The notes: generated from the sequence alone by a model not told the origin. DNA of 6,418 nucleotides from Bacillota bacterium (GCA_017861475.1 JAGFXV010000092.1:1-6418); one strand, 5' to 3'; positions 1-5,798 are shown, counted from the stretch's first letter. Program-made: numbers and translations.

Positions 1-120
1 GACCTCGATTTCCCTGACGACCACATCAAAACTTTCCCCCTCCCCCAACTCCTGTTTGAATATATCCAGATTGTCATCATAATTGCGGCTCAAATTTAGA
101 TGCTTCTGACGTTTGAACAA
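1..120 (-). CDS. Spore germination protein, GerA/SpoVAF family (5' end only, runs off left edge)
   Basis: Forty codons without a stop run from a TTG at 120 to the left edge. The protein contains NYDDNLDIFKQELGEGESFD followed by VVVREIEV. This matches the N-terminal pattern of the GerA/SpoVAF family: a short 'NLDENL..LK' helix, a 'LG.G.SFD' turn and a 'VVREIEI' strand before the first cytoplasmic subdomain. Members of this family are inner-membrane proteins of the spore involved in germinant response. There is no ATG in frame. An in-frame TAA at 127-129 limits the start to the TTG at 118-120 or the later TTG at 91-93. The first is preferred because AGGAG lies 12 bases upstream, although that spacing is long. 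The membrane domains are outside the window. The gene lies downstream of the 225-261 terminator and so is probably transcribed separately from the NifX cluster. Family assignment is moderately sure; SpoVAF versus a GerA A-subunit cannot be settled from 40 residues. Confidence 0.68.
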   Translation of the reverse strand, partial: MFKRQKHLNLSRNYDDNLDIFKQELGEGESFDVVVREIEV

Positions 121-132
121 ATTTCTTTACAA

Positions 133-137
133 CTCCT
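133..137 (-). promoter_or_regulatory. Ribosome binding site of the spore germination gene
   Basis: AGGAG on the minus strand, 12 bases before the TTG at 120. It is the only Shine-Dalgarno-like sequence near the open frame and decides the start in the absence of an ATG. Confidence 0.5.
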
Positions 138-224
138 AAAAAAATAATACACTCGGCCCTTTGCGTTCCTGTACTATTGTTGGCAAAGCACTTTTCTTCT
201 ATTCTCTGTGGCACTTTAAACAGT

Positions 225-261
225 AAAAAGCCATGTTTCGGCATGCGAAAAATGGCTTTTT
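225..261 (-). terminator. Strong intrinsic terminator after the NifX-domain gene
   Basis: The arms are 225-240 and 246-261, 16 bases each with a single G/A mismatch, around the 5-base loop GCATG. The outer bases are AAAAA and TTTTT, so the hairpin carries a T tract whichever strand is transcribed. It lies 87 bases past the stop of the NifX-domain gene and before the spore germination gene, so its natural role is to end the minus-strand cluster. The rest of 138-347 shows no gene; a 66-codon minus-strand frame there (77-277) runs through this hairpin and overlaps the germination gene in another frame. Confidence 0.88.
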
Positions 262-347
262 GTCCAGGTGTCCCCATTGTTTTTAAACTTCAATTCTGAA
301 ATCGATTTATGCTATTACCCTGCAACATTTTTTCTAATTGTTAATTA

Positions 348-707
348 TTAATGATGGTGATGGTGGTCACCATGGTGATTGCAGCTTACATCCCGGTCAA
401 CCAGTTCACCGTTTACGTATGCAGCCAGCACATCTTCATATCGTCCGGAAGCCCCTTTAATAACCTGTAGTCTATTCATGGTCAGCGCCTGTAAAGCAGG
501 CTGCCCGATCCCTCCGACTATCACCAGTGATACCCCTTCGCTGACAAACAAATTGGACAGACCGCCGTGATTGTGCTGCAGGGCTTCGCTGTTAATCTCC
601 TTGCGATCGGTTATTTTTCCATCTTCAATTGTGGCAATCATAAACTCTTTGCTCTGGCCGAAATGCTGGTTTAACATCTCTCCGTTTTTTGGCATGCCAA
701 TTTTCAT
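348..707 (-). CDS. NifX/NifB-type iron-molybdenum cofactor-binding domain protein with C-terminal His tail
   Basis: A 119-residue protein made of one dinitrogenase iron-molybdenum cofactor domain (the NifX/NafY/NifB C-terminal family). It begins MKIGMPKNGEMLNQHFGQSK, with the typical HFG at 15-17. A histidine-containing HNHGG loop lies at 45-49, and the GGIGQPA glycine loop at 65-71 is followed by the usual 'AL..L' helix. Proteins of this family bind Fe-S or Fe-Mo clusters in the cytoplasm, and stand-alone copies occur in many anaerobes without nitrogenase. The C-terminus is unusual: C109 and H111, H112 and H115-119 form a metal-binding-looking tail. GGAGG at 717-721 sits 9 bases before the ATG, so the start is secure. 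It is the last gene of the minus-strand cluster, 45 bases after the radical SAM gene and before the 225-261 terminator. The domain call is sure; the cellular role is not known. Confidence 0.92.
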   Translation of the reverse strand: MKIGMPKNGEMLNQHFGQSKEFMIATIEDGKITDRKEINSEALQHNHGGLSNLFVSEGVSLVIVGGIGQPALQALTMNRLQVIKGASGRYEDVLAAYVNGELVDRDVSCNHHGDHHHHH

Positions 708-716
708 TCTTCAATT

Positions 717-721
717 CCTCC
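717..721 (-). promoter_or_regulatory. Ribosome binding site of the NifX-domain gene
   Basis: GGAGG on the minus strand with 9 bases to the ATG at 707. It gives this gene its own strong translation signal. Confidence 0.75.
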
Positions 722-752
722 ATTAGTTTATTATTCTACATTGTTTGTCAGG

Positions 753-1652
753 TCATATCCCTTCCAGATCAAAAGGAGGGGTATAATCCTCCCGGGCGCT
801 GCTGCGCTCCTGCATGAAACCATTGTCAAGTCCAAGGCGGACGGCCTCCTGTACTACAGATTCATATTCATAGGTGGTAATCCGGCGATTGATTTCCTTG
901 TGTTCCTTACTATTATATGTAGGTGTATACTGACTCATCAAGCTCAACATGAATTTGTCCCGCGGCAGATTGTCACTGATCCACTGTAAGACAGCAAAGC
1001 TGTCTTTTCTGGCTCCTGGCAACACCAGATGCCTGATGATAACGCCCTTTAGCATAATGCCTTTTTCATCAAAAACGGGCTTGCCGGTCTGATCAATCAT
1101 TTCTTTTATGGCCGCTGCAGCGACTTCAAAATAGTCCTTGGCATGGGAGTATTTCCGGGCCAGATCGTTATTGGCATATTTAAAATCCGGCAGATATATA
1201 CTCACATAGCCCTTTAATGCCCGGATGACTTCGATTCTTTCATAACCACTGCTGTTGTATAAAACCGGAATGTGCAACTCTCCCCTGATTAGATCAAGTG
1301 CCGGCAGCACCTGGTCCAGATACTGGGAAGCAGTGACCAGATTAATATTATGGGCACCTTTATGCTGTAATTCCAGGCAAATTTCTGCCAATCTCGGGAC
1401 AGAGATTTCTTGCCCGATGCCCTCGCTGCTGATGCGGTAATTCTGACAGTAACAACACCGTAAAGTACAGCCGCTGAAAAAGATGGTACCGCTGCCCCGG
1501 GTGCCGCTGATACAGGGTTCTTCCCAGAAATGCAAGGCCGCCCGGGCCACTTTCATCCGGCGGCTGCTCTGGCAAAAGCCGCTTTGCAAAGTGCGATCAA
1601 CTCCGCACATGCGGGGGCAGAGATTGCAGGGGCTGCTGATAAGTTTCTCCAT
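753..1652 (-). CDS. PflX-type radical SAM protein (pyruvate formate-lyase activating enzyme-like)
   Basis: At 299 residues it has the usual length for the PflX group of radical SAM proteins. The N-terminus has CNLCPRMCGVDR (C9, C12, C16), the Cys pattern typical of this group. The radical SAM cluster motif is GCTLRCCYCQNY, with C62, C66 and C69 forming CxxxCxxC for the 4Fe-4S cluster that cleaves S-adenosylmethionine. Further family signatures are NLVTASQYLDQ, PVLYNSSGYE, IYLPDFKYAN, GVIIRHLVLPG and LSLMSQYTP. It is related to glycyl-radical activating enzymes, but no glycyl-radical enzyme is encoded here and the substrate of this group is not established. The ATG at 1652 gives the conserved start, although its Shine-Dalgarno (AGGA about 11 bases upstream) is weak. 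It follows the ADP-ribosylglycohydrolase after 87 bases and precedes the NifX-domain gene by 45. A radical SAM enzyme next to a cofactor-binding NifX domain suggests linked Fe-S or cofactor work, as an inference. Confidence 0.92.
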   Translation of the reverse strand: MEKLISSPCNLCPRMCGVDRTLQSGFCQSSRRMKVARAALHFWEEPCISGTRGSGTIFFSGCTLRCCYCQNYRISSEGIGQEISVPRLAEICLELQHKGAHNINLVTASQYLDQVLPALDLIRGELHIPVLYNSSGYERIEVIRALKGYVSIYLPDFKYANNDLARKYSHAKDYFEVAAAAIKEMIDQTGKPVFDEKGIMLKGVIIRHLVLPGARKDSFAVLQWISDNLPRDKFMLSLMSQYTPTYNSKEHKEINRRITTYEYESVVQEAVRLGLDNGFMQERSSAREDYTPPFDLEGI

Positions 1653-1739
1653 GAATCAATTATCCTATCTTTATTATGTATCAAATTTAGATGCTATGAT
1701 TGATAGTATAACCAACCTCCAAGCTGGCCCATTACAGAA

Positions 1740-2510
1740 CTAACAGCCGTATTTGGCAGCAAACTCGTCAATAATGTCAAGCAGGTCCTGATATAGCAAG
1801 GCCCGAACGCCTTTGACGATATGTTCCGGAATAAATTTATAGTAAGCCTGGGCGATGCCTCCGGCCATGCAGGCAATAGTGTCGCTGTCACCGCCCAGGG
1901 ATATAGCCTTCCTGATGGCATCCTCATAATCGCGCGATTTGAGAAAAGCGATAATAGCCTGAGGCACCGAGCCCTGACAGGTTGCATCAAATTTATCAAT
2001 CTTCCTGAGATCGGCCAGGTTATGCGACAGATCATAACCGAAAAGCGCCTCGATCTGCTGCTTGATATAGGATTTTTTGTAACCGTGGCGAGCCCAGAAG
2101 ATTGCCGACGCCACAGCCTGGGCACCCTTGATCCCTTCCGGGTGATTGTGGGTAACGGCGGCGCTTTTGGCCGCTTCCTCCATGACCTCTTCAAACGTAT
2201 CAAAAGCAAATCCGACCGGACTCACCCGCATAGCCGAACCATTGCCATAACTGTTGTAGGGTTCGATTGAATCCGAACGCAGCCATTTATAAAACATTCC
2301 GCCATAGCCCGCATCAGGATAATTCAGGCCATATTCCTTGATCGTTTTCGCATAGTCCTTGCCATGCAGGATGCAATCTGCCACAGCTACTGTCAGCACC
2401 GTGTCATCGGTAAATTGCGACCACAGGCTGAACAATTTGAAATCAGTGCGTTTGGTATTGTTGAATTCAAAGACCGAACCGATCACATCACCGGCAATCG
2501 CTCCAAACAT
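1740..2510 (-). CDS. ADP-ribosylglycohydrolase family protein (DraG-like)
   Basis: An all-helical ADP-ribosylglycohydrolase of 256 residues from the preferred start. Residue numbers here count from the first ATG at 2516. The N-terminal GAIAGDVIGSVFE is typical, and FTDDT at 35-39 supplies metal-binding Thr and Asp. GNGSAMRVSP is at 91-100, VTHNHPEG at 121-128, and GGDSDTIACMAGGIA at 208-222 carries the second set of metal ligands (D210, D212, T213). Such enzymes remove ADP-ribose from proteins, nucleic acids or small molecules in the cytoplasm. DraG, which reactivates nitrogenase reductase, is one member, but nothing here shows that this is its target and no DraT partner is visible. Two ATGs lie at 2516 and 2510. 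AGGAGG touches the first and is 7 bases from the second, so the second is preferred. The gene is tightly coupled to the DJ-1/PfpI gene, whose TGA is at 2513-2515. All catalytic motifs appear intact. Confidence 0.93.
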   Translation of the reverse strand: MFGAIAGDVIGSVFEFNNTKRTDFKLFSLWSQFTDDTVLTVAVADCILHGKDYAKTIKEYGLNYPDAGYGGMFYKWLRSDSIEPYNSYGNGSAMRVSPVGFAFDTFEEVMEEAAKSAAVTHNHPEGIKGAQAVASAIFWARHGYKKSYIKQQIEALFGYDLSHNLADLRKIDKFDATCQGSVPQAIIAFLKSRDYEDAIRKAISLGGDSDTIACMAGGIAQAYYKFIPEHIVKGVRALLYQDLLDIIDEFAAKYGC

Positions 2511-2512
2511 TT

Positions 2513-3109
2513 TCATCCCTCCTGTGAGCCAGGGTCTCTATATTCATTATCCCGGTTCCAGCTATATTCAATCCGGACGGCAATTTGCTCTGCAGTCTCT
2601 GTTCCGATTATATCGTTGACAAAGCCCAGCGTCATATCCATCCCGGCTGATACCCCTGAGGAAGTGTAAAATTTCCCGTCTCTAATCCATCTGGCTTCTC
2701 TCATCCATTGTACTTCATTATCCTGCCCGGCAACCCAGTCAAACAATCTCTTGTTTGAAGTGGCATATTTATTCTTTAAAAGTCCCGTTTTCGCTAATAA
2801 TGCCGAACCGGTACATACGGTTAAAACAAACACAGCTTGTTGAGAAAGTTTCCTTACCCATTGAATTAATTCCTGGTTTTGCAATTCGTTGACAATGCCT
2901 GCACCGCCAGGAATAAAAAGAATTCCCGTTTCATCCATATCTGCCACAGGCAGAGTTTCGACTCTGACATTGTCATGGTTTTGAATGATTCCACCATGCA
3001 GGGAATAAAACGCTATCTTCATATCTTGTTCCAGTTTTCCTATTATTTCAACCGGACCAAAAACATCCAATGTCTCAAAGTCATGAAAAAGAATTACATT
3101 AAAATTCAT
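2513..3109 (-). CDS. DJ-1/PfpI family protein, isonitrile hydratase-like
   Basis: A 198-residue single-domain protein of the DJ-1/PfpI superfamily, cytoplasmic with no signal peptide. It starts NVILFHDFETLDVFGPVEI, where D15 in 'LDVFGP' corresponds to the acidic residue near the active site in the isonitrile hydratase group. FIPGGAG at 65-71 is the conserved glycine turn. LTVCTGSALLAKTGLL holds the nucleophile-elbow cysteine, C99. YTSSGVSAGMDMTLGF at 148-163 is the C-terminal signature shared with the amidase-like domain of AraC-type regulators, but there is no helix-turn-helix domain here. The true substrate is uncertain: isonitrile hydration, deglycase-like or chaperone activity are all described in the superfamily. 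AAGGAGG lies 13 bases upstream of the ATG, with no better in-frame start. The gene follows the acetyltransferase by 24 bases, and its stop meets the start region of the ADP-ribosylglycohydrolase. Confidence 0.92.
   Translation of the reverse strand: MNFNVILFHDFETLDVFGPVEIIGKLEQDMKIAFYSLHGGIIQNHDNVRVETLPVADMDETGILFIPGGAGIVNELQNQELIQWVRKLSQQAVFVLTVCTGSALLAKTGLLKNKYATSNKRLFDWVAGQDNEVQWMREARWIRDGKFYTSSGVSAGMDMTLGFVNDIIGTETAEQIAVRIEYSWNRDNEYRDPGSQEG
2518..2523 (-). promoter_or_regulatory. Ribosome binding site deciding the ADP-ribosylglycohydrolase start
   Basis: AGGAGG on the minus strand. One base separates it from the first ATG (2516), too close for initiation, while 7 bases separate it from the second in-frame ATG (2510). 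It lies inside the last codons of the upstream DJ-1/PfpI gene, which points to translational coupling. Confidence 0.7.
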
Positions 3110-3133
3110 TTGACTTGACTTTCCTCCTTAAAT

Positions 3134-3607
3134 TCACCCTTTGATCTGTTCCAGCTTGGTCTTGCGCGGATAAAAGCCATATTTTTCATAGAAGCCAAAA
3201 GCCTGTTCATTTCCGGCCGCAACACTTACAACGATTTTTCCTGCTCCCATTTCATCCATCCATTGCAAACTTTTGAGCATCAATTCTTCACCTATGCCCA
3301 GACCACGGTAGTCCGGCAAAACAAATATAGATTCAATTTCCCCGACCATTTCACTGTCCACACTGCTGATGCAGTAGCCGGCACGCAGTTGAACCGCCTC
3401 GTCAAAGCAAATGACAACCCGCATACTGGCATTCTGCGCTTTTTTTAACAAAGCAGCCTTGCGAACGCCAAAGCTGAACTTACCGTAAAAGTCTTTAAAA
3501 TACAGCGAATTTTTTCCGTGGTGTTCATTCAATGCTTCCCAAAGCTCCCTGATATCATCCAGCAGTTTTTCATCACCCTGTTTATAGTAAATGCTGTTAT
3601 CACGCAC
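3134..3607 (-). CDS. GNAT family N-acetyltransferase
   Basis: A 157-residue acetyltransferase of the GNAT fold, which transfers an acetyl group from acetyl-CoA to an amine. The acetyl-CoA pyrophosphate loop is VLPDYRGLGIGEELM (96-110), with the RGxGxG pattern at 101-106. It is preceded by a typical beta-strand, GEIESIFV (89-96). The C-terminal motif NEQAFGFYEKYGFYPR (133-148) is the usual 'A..FYEK.GF' helix and strand. The acceptor cannot be read from sequence. The start is GTG at 3607: an in-frame TGA lies just upstream, and there is no early ATG in frame. Its Shine-Dalgarno is modest (GGAG, 13 bases away). It is the first gene of the minus-strand cluster, with the DJ-1/PfpI gene 24 bases downstream, and it faces the divergent 280-residue gene across about 357 bases. 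Confidence 0.9.
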   Translation of the reverse strand: MRDNSIYYKQGDEKLLDDIRELWEALNEHHGKNSLYFKDFYGKFSFGVRKAALLKKAQNASMRVVICFDEAVQLRAGYCISSVDSEMVGEIESIFVLPDYRGLGIGEELMLKSLQWMDEMGAGKIVVSVAAGNEQAFGFYEKYGFYPRKTKLEQIKG

Positions 3608-3685
3608 GATTCACATCACACTCCATCTAAAATTTTCTGGTACTTGCCCTGTCAGAATGCAAATCTGCAAAGTTTAATGACTTCA

Positions 3686-3713
3686 ATAATCTTATTTCTC
3701 TTAAAGAAAACAA
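3686..3713 (-). promoter_or_regulatory. Candidate promoter of the minus-strand cluster
   Basis: On the minus strand, TTGTTT (3708-3713) and GATTAT (3686-3691) are separated by 16 bases and lie about 80 bases before the GTG start of the acetyltransferase gene. The match to a vegetative sigma-70/sigma-A promoter is only partial, so this is a suggestion based on position and AT-rich context. Confidence 0.3.
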
Positions 3714-3777
3714 ATTCCCCCTAAAAACAAAATGAAGTGCAATTTTTTTATGACATAAGCAAGCAATTGTAACAAAA

Positions 3778-3796
3778 TTCTTTCAATTTGAAGGAA
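3778..3796. repeat. 19-base near-perfect palindrome in the divergent intergenic region
   Basis: TTCTTTCAA and TTGAAGGAA flank a single T, with 8 of 9 positions complementary. The size and symmetry suit an operator for a dimeric regulator. It lies between the two candidate divergent promoters, about 190 bases from each start codon. No regulator gene is in the window. Confidence 0.4.
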
Positions 3797-3798
3797 TC

Positions 3799-3830
3799 GT
3801 TTGGATTATGTCAAATATACATAATCAAAC
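3799..3830. repeat. Inverted repeat with 11-bp arms and one bulge
   Basis: GATTATG (3804-3810) and CATAATC (3820-3826) are perfectly complementary around a 9-base AT-rich loop. GTTTG and CAAAC extend the arms if one G is bulged. It lies only 2 bases after the 3778-3796 palindrome. It could be a second operator half or an AT-rich cruciform; no T tract makes it a terminator. Confidence 0.4.
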
Positions 3831-3845
3831 CAAAAATATATTATA

Positions 3846-3874
3846 TTGTTTTAATTGTTTCGCGCCAATATGAT
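3846..3874 (+). promoter_or_regulatory. Candidate promoter of the 280-residue gene
   Basis: TTGTTT (3846-3851) and TATGAT (3869-3874) are separated by exactly 17 bases. The -10 matches TATAAT at 5 of 6 positions, while the -35 matches only in TTG. A start near 3881 would leave an untranslated leader of about 85 bases. The two inverted repeats at 3778-3830 lie just upstream, where an activator or repressor would bind. Confidence 0.42.
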
Positions 3875-3877
3875 AAC

Positions 3878-3940
3878 TCAACCATATTTTTCTTCGCTGC
3901 TACTCATTACGCTCAACCAGTGGTGCGGTCAAATCAACCA
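3878..3940 (+). repeat. Three direct copies of TCAACCA in the 5' leader region
   Basis: TCAACCA occurs at 3878-3884, 3913-3919 and 3934-3940, with start-to-start distances of 35 and 21 bases, between the candidate promoter and the ribosome binding site of the 280-residue gene. The copies are short and could be chance; their meaning is unknown. Confidence 0.25.
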
Positions 3941-3964
3941 TTTAGACGTTAGAGGGAGGGGCTT

Positions 3965-4807
3965 ATGAATAATAACAGAGCGAAACTAATCAGTTCCCCC
4001 ACCAGCATGGCCAGCCTGACAACCAGAATAAACGGCACCCTGACCATGGTAATCAAAACGGCCAATGGTTTTCCCTTCACGGTCTGTGTATCGCCCGATA
4101 TGGTATCCCGAATCACCACCAGACAGGCAGCTGAGCTTTTAACGCGTGAAATAACACTCTTTAGCCGTACAGTAATTGGCAGAATTGCCCGTTCCGGTTA
4201 TGACCCTGGTCCTGAAGAAGGATTCTGGCCCCAAATCAAAGATGATTATCTTCATAAACACCTGAACGCGACGAAGGAACAATTTTGGAGATTGATAGAT
4301 AACTATGGCAAATGGGAATCATTTGCCGATTTTCTGCAGACCGATATCGGTTATGACGTTGATACCCATGAAGTTTCCGATCAGATAACGCTAGACTACT
4401 ACTGCCTGTCAGGCAGGATCAGCAGTTCAAAAACTATTCATCCTTATACAAAATTTAAAAAGCAGTCACTCGGAGTTTTTGTTGAGCCTGCCAATAAGAC
4501 CATCCCCATTTTCACCAGCAGTCTGATGGCGGATATCTCTGCACAGAACTACCGGGAAAAATACGGAGTCAATTTACTTCCCCATTCCATTCTTTGTCTG
4601 GGCTGTTTCCTGTATGGCTTCGTGAAGGAAAACAGGGGCGATGTGGTGGAAAGCGGCCTGTTAAACGATCAATGGAGGGTGAACTTATTCAACGACGATC
4701 AAGATCATCAGCAAAATAAATTACATCATTTTACGATCCAGGACTGCTCTGAAAAGCAGTATACATTAACAGGATGTCATGAAGTGCACAGCCCGGTGTG
4801 GGTTTAA
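3965..4807 (+). CDS. Hypothetical protein, 280 residues, family not recognised
   Basis: I do not recognise this protein. The frame is open for 280 codons from ATG 3965. A strong AGGGAGG Shine-Dalgarno lies just upstream, there is a candidate promoter at 3846-3874, and a terminator follows, so it is very probably a real gene. It has no signal peptide and no clear membrane segment; the most hydrophobic stretch is LPHSILCLGCFLYGFV (205-220). The first 60 residues are rich in Ser and Thr. Residues 75-130 look helical and charged (FWPQIKDDYLHKHL, EQFWRLIDNYGKWESFADFL). A middle part (140-190) looks strand-rich (SDQITLDYYCLSGRISSS, SLGVFVEPANKTIPIFTSS). There are six cysteines (41, 147, 211, 214, 261, 271), two of them as CLGC, and the C-terminal part has several histidines, so metal or redox binding is conceivable. 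It is the only complete plus-strand gene, divergent from the cluster at 348-3607 and convergent with the NifV-like gene. Confidence 0.82.
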   Translation: MNNNRAKLISSPTSMASLTTRINGTLTMVIKTANGFPFTVCVSPDMVSRITTRQAAELLTREITLFSRTVIGRIARSGYDPGPEEGFWPQIKDDYLHKHLNATKEQFWRLIDNYGKWESFADFLQTDIGYDVDTHEVSDQITLDYYCLSGRISSSKTIHPYTKFKKQSLGVFVEPANKTIPIFTSSLMADISAQNYREKYGVNLLPHSILCLGCFLYGFVKENRGDVVESGLLNDQWRVNLFNDDQDHQQNKLHHFTIQDCSEKQYTLTGCHEVHSPVWV

Positions 4808-4848
4808 CGTATAGCTTCAACTTCTCTTTATTATTGGCATAACAAGGG

Positions 4849-4896
4849 AAAGCAGAACAAGCGGGAATCTGTAACTCCCGCTTGTTCTGCTTTTTC
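4849..4896 (+). terminator. Convergent intrinsic terminator, 18-bp perfect stem
   Basis: The arms are 4849-4866 and 4876-4893 and are perfectly complementary over 18 bases (core AGCAGAACAAGCGGGA) with a 9-base loop. On the plus strand the stem ends in TTTTT, an ideal tract for stopping transcription of the 280-residue gene, 41 bases past its stop. On the minus strand the tract is TTTCCCTT, weaker, but the hairpin also lies 20 bases past the end of the NifV-like gene, so it probably serves both convergent genes. Confidence 0.92.
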
Positions 4897-4916
4897 CTTA
4901 CTGGATACATCGTCCA

Positions 4917-5774
4917 TTACTGAGCCTTCCGGGCATGATGAAACAGCCTGCGGGTAGTTAAAGTCATCCTTTTACGTCTTATGGCTGATTTTGTAATATT
5001 GTCAACATAATCATCCAACTGCGTCAGTAAATCTCTGCGCAGGAACAAGTCAACTCCATCATTTTCCTCCAGCGCAGCTGCCAGCTCTGATAGAGACGCA
5101 TTGCCGGCACGCATCCCCGGTTCCCCAACCGTAGTATCAACACAATGAATCCCTGCTTTGATCGCAACCAGCGTATTGGCTGTAGCCATTCCGGAGTTAT
5201 TGTGACCATGATATTCCAAATCTATGGACAATGATTCTTTCAGACTGCTGAGTCTTTGAAAAGTAGCCCCCGAATCCAGCACGCCCAATGTATCACAGAA
5301 GCGAAAACGTTCTGCCCCCATTTCCTGGGCCAACAAAGCTGTGTCCATCAAAAAACTGGAATCAGCCCGCGAAGCATCCTCCGCTCCTACGGTAACCCGG
5401 CACCCGTGATCATCAGCATAACGCAAAGCCCTTTTAAGATAATCCATCACCTTGTTGTAATCATAATTATCCTGCATGAAATTCTCAGACAGCGGAGCCA
5501 CAATATGAAGGTCTTTTATCCCGCACTGGAGCGAAGCACGCAGATCACCCAGCAACAACCGGTTCCAGGTGCTAACCCGGCAGGTCAGGCCCAGTCTGGC
5601 AATCTCGGCAATCGCCACCTGTTCTGCTTCACCTAAAGCCGGGAACCCGGCTTCAATCTGGTAAACGCCCATTTTATTTAACATTCGGGCGATATTGATC
5701 TTCTCCAAAATTGAGAAAGCAACCCCCTGGGCCTGTTCTCCATCTCGTAAAGTTGTATCAACGATTTTAATCAT
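4917..5774 (-). CDS. Short homocitrate synthase-like protein (NifV alpha type, TIM barrel only)
   Basis: A DRE-TIM metallolyase, the superfamily of homocitrate synthase and 2-isopropylmalate synthase. These enzymes condense acetyl-CoA with a 2-oxo acid; NifV makes homocitrate for the nitrogenase cofactor. Residues are numbered from the first ATG at 5780. DTTLRDGEQAQGVAF (8-22) holds metal ligand D8 and catalytic R12. EAGFPALGEAE, EDASRAD (134-140, as in NifV) and DTLGV follow. YHGHNNSGMATANT (190-203) supplies ligands H191 and H193, and MRAGNAS supplies N227. The usual 'NGLGERAGN' reads GEPGMRAGN here, so the conserved Glu is missing. Full-length relatives have about 380 or more residues with a C-terminal part that helps catalysis. 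This protein ends soon after the barrel in a basic tail, like the split NifV alpha of clostridia, and no NifV omega gene is adjacent. GAGGTGA touches the ATG at 5780, so the ATG at 5774 is preferred. The barrel is sure; homocitrate synthesis is not. Confidence 0.88.
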   Translation of the reverse strand: MIKIVDTTLRDGEQAQGVAFSILEKINIARMLNKMGVYQIEAGFPALGEAEQVAIAEIARLGLTCRVSTWNRLLLGDLRASLQCGIKDLHIVAPLSENFMQDNYDYNKVMDYLKRALRYADDHGCRVTVGAEDASRADSSFLMDTALLAQEMGAERFRFCDTLGVLDSGATFQRLSSLKESLSIDLEYHGHNNSGMATANTLVAIKAGIHCVDTTVGEPGMRAGNASLSELAAALEENDGVDLFLRRDLLTQLDDYVDNITKSAIRRKRMTLTTRRLFHHARKAQ

Positions 5775-5780
5775 ATTCAT

Positions 5781-5787
5781 TCACCTC
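5781..5787 (-). promoter_or_regulatory. Ribosome binding site deciding the NifV-like start
   Basis: GAGGTGA on the minus strand directly abuts the first ATG (5780). The GAGG core is 9 bases from the second in-frame ATG (5774), which is therefore the more likely start and gives a protein beginning MIKIVDTTLRDGEQ, the usual beginning for the family. Confidence 0.62.
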
Positions 5788-5798
5788 TTTATTTAAAT

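Noticed and set aside
138..224. Sporulation-type (sigma G) promoter for the germination gene
   Set aside because: An AGAATA -35-like sequence is present on the minus strand, but no CATnnTA-type -10 is found at proper spacing.
77..277. 66-codon minus-strand ORF beginning MGTPGQKAIF
   Set aside because: It runs through the 225-261 terminator hairpin and overlaps the germination gene in another frame. It has no good ribosome binding site and no recognisable domain.
1653..1739. Separate promoter before the radical SAM gene
   Set aside because: TATACT is present on the minus strand but has no matching -35 at 16-18 bases, so a second promoter cannot be supported.
1694..2209. 171-codon minus-strand ORF inside the ADP-ribosylglycohydrolase gene
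   Set aside because: A shadow frame: the enzyme frame with intact catalytic motifs covers the same DNA, and this translation is rich in Arg, Ser and Leu without any motif.
1821..2270. 149-codon plus-strand ORF
   Set aside because: Antisense shadow of the ADP-ribosylglycohydrolase gene, with no family features.
5256..5636. 126-codon plus-strand ORF
   Set aside because: Antisense shadow of the NifV-like barrel, whose conserved motifs span the same bases.
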